Assembly (NCBI GenBank): GCA_902798365.1
Contig: CADBWP010000003.1
Coordinates: forward strand, 671-47,237
Length of the DNA stretch: 46,567 nt
Source of the DNA: an uncultured Ruminococcus sp.
GTDB lineage: Bacteria; Bacillota; Clostridia; Oscillospirales; Acutalibacteraceae
Direction: 5' to 3'
A model generated the notes under the pieces. The model saw nothing but the letters and a program-made list of their open reading frames with translations, was not told where the DNA came from and did not search any database. The position numbers were made by a program, and so were the translations under genes. Numbering within the stretch: position 1 is the first letter of the stretch; every line of letters begins with the position of its first letter. Positions 8,208 through 17,480 of this stretch are shown here, one piece after another.

Positions 8208-9158
8208 TCAGTCGAGGAACGCAGCGCCGATGATGCCTGCATCGTTGCCCAGGCTCGCCTTGCAGATCACGGTCTGCTTGTCGTTGTGCTTGGTGTAACG
8301 CTCCCTTTCAACAAACGCGCGAACGGGTCCCAGCAGGTTTTCGCCCTGGTTGGAAACGCCGCCGCCCACGCACAGCACGTCGGGCTGGAAGATGTTTATT
8401 ATGTTTACGATTCCCGTGGCGAGATAGCCCACAAACTCATCGACAACTTCCTTTGCGGCCGGGTCGCCGTCAGCCATGGCGTCAAAGGCGGTCTTGCCGT
8501 TCACCTTGTTGATGTCGCCGTCGCAAAGCTTGAGCATGTAACTGAAATCGAGCTTTTCGGACAGTATCTTCTGCTTTGTCATGTTGATAAGCCCCGTGGC
8601 AGAGGCGTAGGTCTCCCAGCAGCCCTTTCTGCCGCAGGCGCACTCCTTGCCGTCCTTTACTATTACCATGTGACCCAGCTCTGCGCCGGCATAGTTTGAG
8701 CCGCTGTATATCTTGCCGTTTATGATGATTCCGCCGCCTATGCCCGTGCCGAGCGTTATGGCAACGGCGTTCTTTGCGCCCTTGGCGCTGCCTGCCAAAA
8801 ATTCGCCCAATGCCGCGGCGTTGGCGTCGTTTTCGATTATCACCTTTTTGCCAAGACGCTCGCGCATCATCTTAACAATTTCCCAGTTGTGGAAGAACAG
8901 GTTTGCCGAATACTCGATAACGCCTGTTTTGGGGTTGACCGCGCCGGGAACGCCTATGCCGATGCTCTCAACGTCGTCCATCGAGATATTCGCCTTTTCA
9001 ACCGCCTTTTTGGCAACCTCTGCCATGCTGTCGCAAATCTCGCTTTCGGGGCGCGGAACAGCCGTTTTGCACGAAGCCTTTGCCACTATTTTGTATTCCT
9101 CATCGACAACACCTGCTACTATGTTGGTGCCGCCCAAATCAATGCCAAGTCTGTACAT
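8208..9158 (-). CDS. ROK-family glucokinase
   Basis: 316 aa from the ATG at 9158 (AAGGAG 8 nt upstream; a TTG two codons earlier is too close to it). ROK-family kinases phosphorylate glucose or related sugars at the expense of ATP. GIDLGGTNI is the phosphate-binding start, ENDANAAALGE carries the catalytic Asp, GTGIGGGIIINGK follows, and the ROK zinc site is CACGRKGCWETYAS. There is no N-terminal helix-turn-helix, so it is an enzyme and not a ROK repressor. It has a good own promoter and a strong terminator. Glucose is the usual substrate of this subgroup; specificity is not proven. Confidence 0.92.
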   Translation of the reverse strand: MYRLGIDLGGTNIVAGVVDEEYKIVAKASCKTAVPRPESEICDSMAEVAKKAVEKANISMDDVESIGIGVPGAVNPKTGVIEYSANLFFHNWEIVKMMRERLGKKVIIENDANAAALGEFLAGSAKGAKNAVAITLGTGIGGGIIINGKIYSGSNYAGAELGHMVIVKDGKECACGRKGCWETYASATGLINMTKQKILSEKLDFSYMLKLCDGDINKVNGKTAFDAMADGDPAAKEVVDEFVGYLATGIVNIINIFQPDVLCVGGGVSNQGENLLGPVRAFVERERYTKHNDKQTVICKASLGNDAGIIGAAFLD

Positions 9159-9205
9159 ATTCAAAACTCCTTATCAAAGCGTCCCTGACGCCTTTGCTAC
9201 AATAA

Positions 9206-9234
9206 ACTATAACACAAATATCGGCGGATTGCAA
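9206..9234 (-). promoter_or_regulatory. Predicted promoter of the ROK kinase
   Basis: TTGCAA (9229-9234) and TATAGT (9206-9211) on the minus strand with a 17-nt spacer and a TG extended -10. Confidence 0.75.
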
Positions 9235-9266
9235 TAATTTTTGTTGGAAATTTTCTGTTGTTTGCG

Positions 9267-9301
9267 ACAAAAGCTCCCTTCCGCAAAACGGTCGGGAGCC
9301 T
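9267..9301 (-). terminator. Terminator after the GGDEF gene
   Basis: GCTCCC/GGGAGC (9294-9299 with 9273-9278 on the minus strand) plus an inner CCG/CGG, followed by CTTTTGTC. It lies about 36 nt past the stop. The T run is short. Confidence 0.6.
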
Positions 9302-9336
9302 TTCGGTTTATCGGTTTATGTTCGGGGTTCGGGGCG

Positions 9337-10749
9337 TCAGGTTCTTTTTGCGCCCTTGCGGCTCTTTTTGTGCATGGCGTTTTTGGATTCGTACATCTTT
9401 TTATCGGCGCGGCTGAGCACCGCCTGGGTGTTTTTGTCCTTGCTTTTGTCAAACACCGCCATGCCGACAGCCATCGAGCAGTTCTTCCACGGCTTGTCGG
9501 GGTCGCCTGCCGTTGCACGGTCAAATTCGCTGCGCGCCTTTTTCAAAAGCTCGTCGCGCCTTTCGTAATCTCTGTCCCTGAGTATAACAACAAATTCGTC
9601 GCCGCCCACGCGGAAAACGGGCGAGTGCTGATAAGTGTCGCAGATTATTTTGCAGCACCTTTTGATGTATATGTCTCCCTTTTCGTGGCCGTAGCTGTCG
9701 TTTATCTGCTTAAGGCGGTTTACGTCCGCCATAACAACGGCAAACTCGGCGTCGCCGCTGTTTATTTCCTTTTGCAGGTCTTTGACATAATCCTTGTAAG
9801 CCGCCTTGTTGCCGACCTGAGTCAGGCTGTCCTTGTGGGCGATGATGCTCATATGCACAAGCTGCTGCTCGGTGTTGAGCATGTTGCTTACGGTGACCTT
9901 AAGAGCCTCGCTCATAAGCACTATTTTGTGCGCGAGCGACTCAACCTCGTTCTTGCAGTTGATCTCGGGCATGGCAAAAATCAGCGAATCGGGATCCTGG
10001 CTGTTCAGCCCGTTTGCCATGTAGTCCGAAACGCTTTTTTCAAGCTCCTCAATGGGCTTTACAACGTTGCGGTTTGCCCAAAGCAGGAACAGCAGCGCCG
10101 AAATAACGCCCGCGATAAGCGTTATCGCCACGGTGATAAGCGAATGCTTAAGCAGCAGGTTGTGTATCTCGTGGGCGTCGATATCTACGCAAAGCGCAGC
10201 CACCCTGTTGCCCTCCGAGTCATACAGCGGCTGCAGACCCGTAAGGTCGTTGCCCCGCTCGGTGGTATTCTCAAAATACGACAGTTCGTCCCTGTGATAT
10301 GCGTCAAGATATTTTTGAGCGACCGAAGGGGAATAAGAGTCGCCGGTGAGCGAATTGAGCTTTACCGGATACTCGGGGTTTTCCTCGTACTCCTCGCTGC
10401 TCACTGCGGCAATGACGTTTTGGATATTGTCTGTGTCGTTTGTGTTGAGGGGAATGATGATGTAAATAAAGTGGACGTCGGTGTTGTCCTTGCGCTTGTC
10501 AAGTCCTTCCTGAAGCTCGTGATACTTGGGCGATTCAACGCCCGTGGCGATGCACTCCTCCAGGTCGTCAACATCAATGTCGCATACGGTGCTTGAGATG
10601 ACGTTTTTTATGTGATCCTTGTACTGAACGTAAAGCATTCCGCTGTAGTTAAGGTAGTTGGTGACGGTGAGCACCACGCACAGAATAAAAAAGGTGATGG
10701 CAAAGCCCAGCAATATGCTTTTTTTAAGAGGTCTTTTGTTTACGTTCAT
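9337..10749 (-). CDS. Membrane-bound diguanylate cyclase (GGDEF)
   Basis: 470 aa. It makes cyclic di-GMP from two GTP. TM1 is at residues 11-31, an extracellular sensor (dCACHE-like by position) spans 32-202, TM2 is 203-224, a HAMP-like helix region follows to about 295, and the GGDEF domain covers about 305-460. The active-site motif reads RVGGDEF (GGDEF at 382-386), so it should be active. The inhibitory RxxD site expected five residues upstream is absent (QHSP), which predicts no product inhibition. AAGGAGG precedes the ATG. It sits behind guaB and its terminator with no room for an own promoter. No cyclic di-GMP receptor gene is in the window. Confidence 0.93.
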   Translation of the reverse strand: MNVNKRPLKKSILLGFAITFFILCVVLTVTNYLNYSGMLYVQYKDHIKNVISSTVCDIDVDDLEECIATGVESPKYHELQEGLDKRKDNTDVHFIYIIIPLNTNDTDNIQNVIAAVSSEEYEENPEYPVKLNSLTGDSYSPSVAQKYLDAYHRDELSYFENTTERGNDLTGLQPLYDSEGNRVAALCVDIDAHEIHNLLLKHSLITVAITLIAGVISALLFLLWANRNVVKPIEELEKSVSDYMANGLNSQDPDSLIFAMPEINCKNEVESLAHKIVLMSEALKVTVSNMLNTEQQLVHMSIIAHKDSLTQVGNKAAYKDYVKDLQKEINSGDAEFAVVMADVNRLKQINDSYGHEKGDIYIKRCCKIICDTYQHSPVFRVGGDEFVVILRDRDYERRDELLKKARSEFDRATAGDPDKPWKNCSMAVGMAVFDKSKDKNTQAVLSRADKKMYESKNAMHKKSRKGAKRT

Positions 10750-10781
10750 GCCTGCCTCCTTTCGCCGCGCCTTGCAGCGGC

Positions 10782-10822
10782 AAAAAAGGGGAAACAGAGC
10801 CTTTGCCGGCTCCTGTTTCCCC
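10782..10822 (-). terminator. Strong intrinsic terminator between guaB and the GGDEF gene
   Basis: On the minus strand GGGGAAACAG-GAGCC (10808-10822) pairs with 10788-10801 with a single bulge, followed by T6 (10782-10787). The GGDEF start codon is only 33 nt further on, so the downstream gene must be reached by read-through. Confidence 0.88.
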
Positions 10823-10843
10823 GCGGTTTGGTTTAAGAATTGC

Positions 10844-12352
<1,509 letters not shown>

Positions 12353-12361
12353 TTAACCTTT

Positions 12362-12390
12362 ATTATATCAAATCATGCCCTGCTTGGCAA
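12362..12390 (-). promoter_or_regulatory. Predicted promoter of guaB
   Basis: TTGCCA (12385-12390) and TATAAT (12362-12367) on the minus strand with a 17-nt spacer. Confidence 0.8.
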
Positions 12391-12427
12391 CAATTTTTTT
12401 GCTGTAATCCGTTGATTTTTGAATTTT

Positions 12428-12482
12428 CTGCATTTTTCAGCCAACAGCGGCATTTCACGAAAACATTTTGGCAAAAATGCAG
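12428..12482. repeat. Inverted repeat upstream of guaB
   Basis: CTGCATTTTT plus GCCAA (12428-12444, two-base bulge) is complementary to 12468-12482. The arms are 15 bp and the loop 23 nt. There is no flanking T run and no gene. It lies directly upstream of the guaB promoter. The following stretch up to 12590 shows nothing I can assign. Confidence 0.5.
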
Positions 12483-12595
12483 AGGCTTGGGATGACATTC
12501 ACGGAAAAGCTTCCTGACAATCGCAGGGTCGCACCCGTGCGAAATCCTACTGACAGGCAATGTTGTCAACTTAACGTTTTTTTGACAGCGCGTTA

Positions 12596-12720
12596 GGCTC
12601 CCCTGCGCTAAGGGGAGCTGTCGCCGTAAGGCGACTGAGGGGTCGGAGACGCTTGGCAATTACCAAAAACCGACAAAGAACAGAAAGGTTTTCGACCCCT
12701 CCGTCAGCTGTCGCTGACAC
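12596..12720. repeat. Nested-hairpin dispersed repeat (MITE-like), one end apparently lost
   Basis: In order: hairpin GCTCCCCT/AGGGGAGC (12597-12618), hairpin GTCGCC/GGCGAC (12620-12635), outer arm GAGGGGTCG (12637-12645) pairing with CGACCCCTC (12693-12701), then hairpin GTCAGC/GCTGAC (12703-12718). The symmetry predicts a fourth CTCCCC-type hairpin on the right, which is missing. Elements of this design are common in Oscillospiraceae gaps, to my recollection. Confidence 0.7.
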
Positions 12721-12794
12721 CTTTTTCTGCGATAACCGAGCTTCCGCCCAACTCTTATGTGCAATATTGCCAAAACAGCGCGGATATTTTTGGA

Positions 12795-12823
12795 TTGCAC
12801 GAGATTGTATAATATGGTATGAT
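12795..12823 (+). promoter_or_regulatory. Predicted promoter of the LRR-dockerin gene leader
   Basis: TTGCAC (12795-12800), a 17-nt spacer and TATGAT (12818-12823). A TGTATAAT inside the spacer is an alternative -10. The start near 12830 coincides with the beginning of the large hairpin, giving a 180-nt leader. Confidence 0.6.
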
Positions 12824-12828
12824 AAAGG

Positions 12829-12932
12829 TGCGGCACAAACTGAATATTTTTCCTTACAAGGGCGGATTTTTACCTCGGTAAAAATACACGCTCTGATAAG
12901 CATACTTGTAAGGATGTTTAGTTTGTGTCGCA
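12829..12932 (+). promoter_or_regulatory. Large leader hairpin, about 28 bp, upstream of the LRR-dockerin gene
   Basis: The arms 12829-12860 and 12905-12932 pair over about 28 bp with one small U bulge. The three positions that are not Watson-Crick are all G-U if read as plus-strand RNA, and would be A-C on the other strand, which favours a plus-strand RNA. The inner region holds a second hairpin, ATTTTTACC/GGTAAAAAT (12866-12885). Confidence 0.6.
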
Positions 12933-12937
12933 GCAAA

Positions 12938-12990
12938 GCAGAGCCGTGTGTTTTTCTGCGTGGCTCGCTTGGGTCACGCATTTTTATTTT
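12938..12990 (+). terminator. Attenuator: terminator with overlapping antiterminator before the LRR-dockerin gene
   Basis: A 9-bp stem (12958-12966 with 12971-12979, two G-U pairs, loop GCTT) is followed by ATTTTTATTTT, a good intrinsic terminator. Its 5' arm can pair instead with upstream bases: GGCTC (12962-12966) with GAGCC (12941-12945), TCTGC (12955-12959) with GCAGA (12938-12942), or CTGCG (12956-12960) with CGCAG (12929-12933), the last also opening the foot of the large hairpin. Only 18 nt remain before the start codon, so the gene must be read through this site. Confidence 0.6.
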
Positions 12991-13008
12991 ATACGGGGAG
13001 GAATCACA

Positions 13009-15528
13009 ATGAAAAAAGCATTATCAGTTCTGTTGTGTTTATGCTTGTCGCTGAGCGTATTTACTGCCCTGCCGTTTTCGGCAACGGCAGCCGAAACACG
13101 GCAGGAAACCGCCGGCGCTGCAAGCGGCACCACCGGCGATTGCACATGGTCGCTTGATGATGACGGCGTGCTGACAATCAGCGGCAACGGTGCGATGAGG
13201 AGTTATGAGTCTGATCGAGTGTATGTGTCCGGTTCATATTATTATAAAACAATAGCGCCATGGGGATATAATATAACTTCGGTCATTATCCAAGACGGCG
13301 TGACAAGCATTGGCAATTCTGCGTTTGAGGGCTGCACGGGACTGACAAGTGTCACCATTGGCAACGGCGTGACGAGCATTGGCGGGAGAGCGTTTTACGG
13401 CTGTACGGGATTGACAAACATCTCTGTTAATGATAACAATACTGTGTATGATAGTCGGAATAATTGTAATGCTATTATCTGTACTGCCAACAATGAATTA
13501 GTTTTTGGTTGTCAAAATACGGTGATCCCCGACAGCGTGACGAGCATTGGCAATTATGCGTTTTCCGGCTGCAAGGGGCTGACAAGCGTTACCATCGGCA
13601 ACAGCGTGACGAGCATAGGCAATTCTGCGTTTGAGGGCTGCACCGGGCTTACAAGCGTTTTTATTACCGATCTTGCAGCATGGTGTGAAATTGACTTTCA
13701 TGACACAGATTCCAATCCGCTTATTTATGCTCACAACTTATATTTGAATAATGAGCTTGTTACTGACCCGATAATTCCCGACAGCGTAACGAGCATTGGC
13801 AATTATGCGCTTTCCTACTGCACCGGACTTACAAGTGTCACCATCCCCGACAGCGTAACGAGCATTGGCAATTCTGCGTTTTACGGCTGTACCGATCTGA
13901 TTAGCATAACTATACCCGACAGCGTGACGAATATCGGTGAGGATGCATTTACAAACACACGAGTGTCAGGAGGCATGACCGATAACTGCGTATGGTGGTG
14001 TTCAAACGGCGTGCTGACAATCAGCGGAAATGGTGCAATGAGTAATTATGAGTATAAGCAAGTGTATGTGTCCGGTTCATATGATTATAAAACAACAGCG
14101 CCATGGGGATATAATATAACTTCGGTCATTATCCAAGACGGCGTGACGAATATTGGCGATTTTGCGTTTTACGGCTGCACCGGACTGACAAGCGTTACCA
14201 TCCCCGACAGCGTGACGAGCATTGGAGATTATGCGTTCTCCGGCTGTACGGGACTGACAAGTGTCACCATTGGCAACAGCGTAACGAGCATTGGCGGTTC
14301 TGCGTTCTACGGCTGCACCGGACTGACAAGCGTTAGTATAGGAAATAGCTTGACGAGCATTGGCTATCAGACGTTTTCCGGCTGTACCGGACTGACAAGC
14401 GTAACTATTCCCGACAGCGTGACGAGCATTGGCTATTATGCGTTTCGCGGCTGCACCGGACTGACAAGCGTCACCATACCCGACAGCGTGACCGGCATTG
14501 GTGGTTATGCGTTTTTCGGCTGCACTGGATTGACAAGCCTTTCGATTCCCGGAAGCGTTACGAGCATGGGAGAAGATGTCCTTACAGGCTGCACAAACGC
14601 TGACTTGGTGATTTCCTGCGAGGCGGATTCCGTAGGCGAACGCTATGCCAAGGCTGAGGCTATTCCCGTTGCTGTTTATGAAGGCATTGACGGCGGCAGC
14701 GCCTACCGTCTTACGGCTTATCCCGAAAACAAGACCAACGTAATAATTCCCGATACCTTTGCAGGCAAGCCCGTCACCGCGCTTGACAGCTGGCTTTTTG
14801 CGTACAACAAAAGCATTAAATCCGTTTCTATCCCCGACAGCGTTACCGAGATTCCCAAGGGCGCTTTTTACAACTGCGTGGAGCTTAAAACCGTGACCAT
14901 GGGCAGCGGCGTAAAAGCCATAGGCGCAAACGCCTTTGAAAAGTGCCTGTACTTGGAGAATATCACGCTCGGCAATCAGCTTGAAACGATCGGCGACGAG
15001 GCGTTTTACGACTGCCGCAGGCTTAAAAGCCTTGCCATTCCGCGCACGGTAACGGCTATCGGCGAGGAGGCATTTACCAACTGCCGCAGCCTTACGAGCC
15101 TCAACATTCCCAAGGGCGTGGGCTCGCTCGGCAGCAGCGAAAGCGTGGGCTACGGCGTGTTTGAAAACTGCCTCAACCTGAGCAGGGTGGTGCTTCCCGC
15201 GAACCTAAGCTATATAAACGACAACACCTTTGCGGGCTGCCGCGACCTGACCGTTATAGGCTCCGACGGCTCCTGCGCGCGGCAGTACGCCGACAGCAAC
15301 GGGCTTAGCTTTGTCTGCATAGACGGCGAGACCGTGGGCGACACCGACCGCGACAATGTTTTGGGCGTAAAGGATATTTCAAAAATACAGCGCTGCCTCG
15401 CGGGCTTTGAGGGCTTTACCATAGAGCAGCAGTACGCCGCCGACGCAAACGGCGACGGAGCCGTTGATATAAACGACGTCACCCAACTGCAAAAACATCT
15501 TGCGGAATATGACGTTGTGCTGGGATAA
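13009..15528 (+). CDS. Secreted BspA-like leucine-rich-repeat protein with C-terminal dockerin-like domain
   Basis: 839 aa from the ATG at 13009 (GGGGAGG 7 nt upstream). Residues 1-28 are a signal peptide. Two header modules (CTWSLDDDGVLTISGNGAM near 43, CVWWCSNGVLTISGNGAM near 326) each lead into 23-residue BspA/Treponema-type LRRs of the form IPDSVTSIGxxAFxGCTGLTSV. The last ~60 residues hold two calcium-loop repeats, DTDRDNVLGVKD and DANGDGAVDIND, the dockerin type I pattern that binds cohesins. The header plus the following repeat are duplicated at the DNA level with an 843-nt offset and near identity over about 85 nt. The part before about 14640 is more AT-rich than the rest, suggesting recent repeat expansion. 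Likely extracellular, attached to a cohesin-bearing scaffold; the ligand is unknown. Confidence 0.92.
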   Translation: MKKALSVLLCLCLSLSVFTALPFSATAAETRQETAGAASGTTGDCTWSLDDDGVLTISGNGAMRSYESDRVYVSGSYYYKTIAPWGYNITSVIIQDGVTSIGNSAFEGCTGLTSVTIGNGVTSIGGRAFYGCTGLTNISVNDNNTVYDSRNNCNAIICTANNELVFGCQNTVIPDSVTSIGNYAFSGCKGLTSVTIGNSVTSIGNSAFEGCTGLTSVFITDLAAWCEIDFHDTDSNPLIYAHNLYLNNELVTDPIIPDSVTSIGNYALSYCTGLTSVTIPDSVTSIGNSAFYGCTDLISITIPDSVTNIGEDAFTNTRVSGGMTDNCVWWCSNGVLTISGNGAMSNYEYKQVYVSGSYDYKTTAPWGYNITSVIIQDGVTNIGDFAFYGCTGLTSVTIPDSVTSIGDYAFSGCTGLTSVTIGNSVTSIGGSAFYGCTGLTSVSIGNSLTSIGYQTFSGCTGLTSVTIPDSVTSIGYYAFRGCTGLTSVTIPDSVTGIGGYAFFGCTGLTSLSIPGSVTSMGEDVLTGCTNADLVISCEADSVGERYAKAEAIPVAVYEGIDGGSAYRLTAYPENKTNVIIPDTFAGKPVTALDSWLFAYNKSIKSVSIPDSVTEIPKGAFYNCVELKTVTMGSGVKAIGANAFEKCLYLENITLGNQLETIGDEAFYDCRRLKSLAIPRTVTAIGEEAFTNCRSLTSLNIPKGVGSLGSSESVGYGVFENCLNLSRVVLPANLSYINDNTFAGCRDLTVIGSDGSCARQYADSNGLSFVCIDGETVGDTDRDNVLGVKDISKIQRCLAGFEGFTIEQQYAADANGDGAVDINDVTQLQKHLAEYDVVLG

Positions 15529-15547
15529 AACCAAATACAAAAGCAAC

Positions 15548-15585
15548 AAACCGGGAAGAGGGCACAAAGCCTTCTTCCCGGTTTT
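15548..15585. terminator. Bidirectional terminator between convergent genes
   Basis: AAACCGGGAAGA (15548-15559) pairs with TCTTCCCGGTTT (15573-15584), one mismatch further in, with T-rich flanks on both sides. It separates the LRR gene (plus) from the ABC permease (minus). The arm shares CGGGAAGA with the other palindromes of this window. Confidence 0.8.
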
Positions 15586-15586
15586 A

Positions 15587-16330
15587 TCAACTCTTTTTTA
15601 TCCTGATATTAAACACGATCACCGCTGCCGCCAAAAGTACCGCGGCATAGCCTATCACCCACCAAAGGTCGGGGAAAATATCGCCGAAGCTTCCCGACGC
15701 CGCTGCTCTTGCGGCGTTTACCGCGTGAGAAAACGGCAAAACGTCGGTCAGCGTCTTGAACCAGCCGCCGATAAGCGAGGTGTCGAACCAGATGTTTGAA
15801 AACCATGCCGACAGGTTTGTCAGCAGAGCACCGCATATTCCGCCCACGGCCTTTTCGCTGAGCACCGAGCCGAACAGCAGCCCCAGCGCGATAAACACCG
15901 CGGCTATGGGCAGGTTGACAAACAAGGCGGCTATTACTCCCGCGTTGAAAGGCAAGCCGTATATCATTGCCGCCGCATAGCATACCGCCGACTGAGCCAC
16001 CGCCATGGGCAGCATGGGCAGGGTATAGCCCAAAATGAAGTCGTGCGGCTTCATGGGCGAGGTGAACAGGCGCAGCATAAAGCTTGAGGTTCTGTCCTTG
16101 GCAATCAGCATTGACGAAAACAGCGAGAAAAAGCTGAGCCCAAACACCGAAAGCCCCGGCGCAAGGTTGCTTATCTCAAACAGCTTCATGCCGGCTTCCT
16201 TGGGAATAGCCGCGTTTATCGCCGACAGCAGCACCATAAGCACCAGCGGAAAGCCAAGCCCGAATATCAGCGTTGCCGGGTCCCGCAGAATCTCTTTTGT
16301 GTTTCTTGAAGCAAATACAGCTGTTCTCAT
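15587..16330 (-). CDS. ABC-2 type transporter permease
   Basis: 247 aa with about six membrane segments (for example LIFGLGFPLVLMVLLSAI, LSVFGLSFFSLFSSMLI, GVIAALFVNLPIAAVFIALGLLFGSVL and the last VIGYAAVLLAAAVIVFNI), typical of drug/lipid-type ABC-2 permeases. It starts in an ATGA overlap with the stop of the ATPase gene, so the two are translationally coupled and form one exporter. Substrate unknown. It is last in a four-gene operon headed by a LytTR regulator. Confidence 0.88.
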   Translation of the reverse strand: MRTAVFASRNTKEILRDPATLIFGLGFPLVLMVLLSAINAAIPKEAGMKLFEISNLAPGLSVFGLSFFSLFSSMLIAKDRTSSFMLRLFTSPMKPHDFILGYTLPMLPMAVAQSAVCYAAAMIYGLPFNAGVIAALFVNLPIAAVFIALGLLFGSVLSEKAVGGICGALLTNLSAWFSNIWFDTSLIGGWFKTLTDVLPFSHAVNAARAAASGSFGDIFPDLWWVIGYAAVLLAAAVIVFNIRIKKS

Positions 16331-17052
16331 TTTGATCCCTCCGCTATGCGAATAAACGCTTCCTCAAAGTCGTCGGTGTCGGCAAGCTCCTTAAGCTCCG
16401 CCGCGGTGCCCTCCGCCTTAAGCCTTGCCCTTGCCATTATGCCGATACGGTCGCAAAGAGCCTCGGCTTCCTCCAGATAATGGGTGGTCAGTATTATCGT
16501 GACGTCGCCCTTAAGCTTTTCTATTACGCTCCACAGCTCGCGGCGCGCCAGCACGTCAAGCCCGAGCGTGGGCTCGTCCAGAAACAGCAGCCTCGGGTTT
16601 GAGATAAGCGCCATGGCTATGCTCAGCCTGCGCTGCCAGCCGCCCGACAGGGTGCCTGCCTTTTGACGGGCTGTTTCGGTCATATCGAGCCTTTCAAGCA
16701 TGCTTTGCGCCCTTTCGCGCGCCTCTGCTCCGCCCGAACCGTAAATTTTTGCCGTAAATTCCAGGTTTTCACGCACGCTCAGCTTTGCTGCGACGGCTGT
16801 TTCCTGCGGAGATACGTTTATCAGCTCCTTCACTTTGCCGGCTTCCTTTACGATGTCAAAGCCCAGCACCCGGGCGCTGCCGCCCGTAGGCCGCGTAAGG
16901 GTCGAAAGCATTTTTATGGTGGTTGATTTTCCGGCGCCGTTCACGCCCAGCAAGCCGTACAGCTCGCCCTCGCGCACGGTGAGACAAAGCTTATCCACAG
17001 CGGTTTTGTCCTTGTACCGTTTTGTAAGATCCTTTGTTTCTATCGCGTTCAT
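16327..17052 (-). CDS. ABC transporter ATP-binding protein
   Basis: 241 aa from the ATG at 17052, chosen because GGAGGG lies just upstream and the ATG overlaps the preceding stop (ATGA). Walker A is GVNGAGKST, the Q-loop is SPQE, the signature is LSGGWQRRLS, Walker B is LLFLDEPTLGLD, and the switch His is in LTTHYLEEAE. It powers the ABC-2 permease encoded next. This subgroup (DrrA/NatA-like) usually exports drugs, lipids or peptides. Confidence 0.93.
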   Translation of the reverse strand: MNAIETKDLTKRYKDKTAVDKLCLTVREGELYGLLGVNGAGKSTTIKMLSTLTRPTGGSARVLGFDIVKEAGKVKELINVSPQETAVAAKLSVRENLEFTAKIYGSGGAEARERAQSMLERLDMTETARQKAGTLSGGWQRRLSIAMALISNPRLLFLDEPTLGLDVLARRELWSVIEKLKGDVTIILTTHYLEEAEALCDRIGIMARARLKAEGTAAELKELADTDDFEEAFIRIAEGSK

Positions 17053-17480
17053 AGCATTCCCTCCTGTTGCATTTGCCTGTTTAGCCTGTTTATCTGTATT
17101 TGTATCAATTTTCTCACTATCAAAAATATTATGATGAAGCACACCGCGTAAATCAGCACGAACAGCGCCACCGCTGCGGGCCTGAAGGGTATCCAGCCGT
17201 TTATCAGATAGATCAAAAGATAATCCGCCAGCATAACCGAGCCGTGGATAAGCCCTGCCACGGGCAGTTGCAGCTTTTCGACGGTATAGACCGCGGTGAT
17301 TCCCGCCGCGATGAACGCCAGCAGCATGGACGAGAGTATTTCGGTCACTATCCGCACCACGCTCAACGAGCCGACCTGACCCGACGCGTTAATGCACAGA
17401 TACACTATCGCCAGCACAAGCGGACCGCCTCCGCATAACATAAGTCCGCGCCTTGCAAACTCCTTGACAAAATCTTTCAT
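17049..17480 (-). CDS. DUF3021 family membrane protein
   Basis: 143 aa with four predicted membrane segments (about 13-30, 40-65, 72-93 and 102-125) and a short basic, Gln-rich tail. Length, topology and its place directly after a LytTR gene fit the DUF3021 family. Pairs of a LytTR regulator and a small membrane protein that restrains it are known from LytTR regulatory systems such as HdrRM/BrsRM of Streptococcus mutans; that this pair works so is inference. ATGA overlaps join it to the genes on both sides. Confidence 0.8.
   Translation of the reverse strand: MKDFVKEFARRGLMLCGGGPLVLAIVYLCINASGQVGSLSVVRIVTEILSSMLLAFIAAGITAVYTVEKLQLPVAGLIHGSVMLADYLLIYLINGWIPFRPAAVALFVLIYAVCFIIIFLIVRKLIQIQINRLNRQMQQEGML

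Noticed and set aside
7401-10596. Long plus-strand open frames over the sirtuin, ROK and GGDEF genes (432 and 451 codons)
   Set aside because: They are mirrors of well-supported minus-strand genes, rich in Val/Ala/His/Leu runs without domain features.
12925-13008. An upstream in-frame ATG extending the LRR protein by 28 codons
   Set aside because: It lies inside the leader hairpin, lacks a ribosome binding site and would bury the signal peptide; the ATG at 13009 has GGGGAGG at the right distance.
13300-14600. Regularly spaced near-identical 69-nt units, at first sight array-like
   Set aside because: They are in-frame codons of leucine-rich repeats in a secreted protein, not CRISPR: there are no unique spacers and no cas genes.
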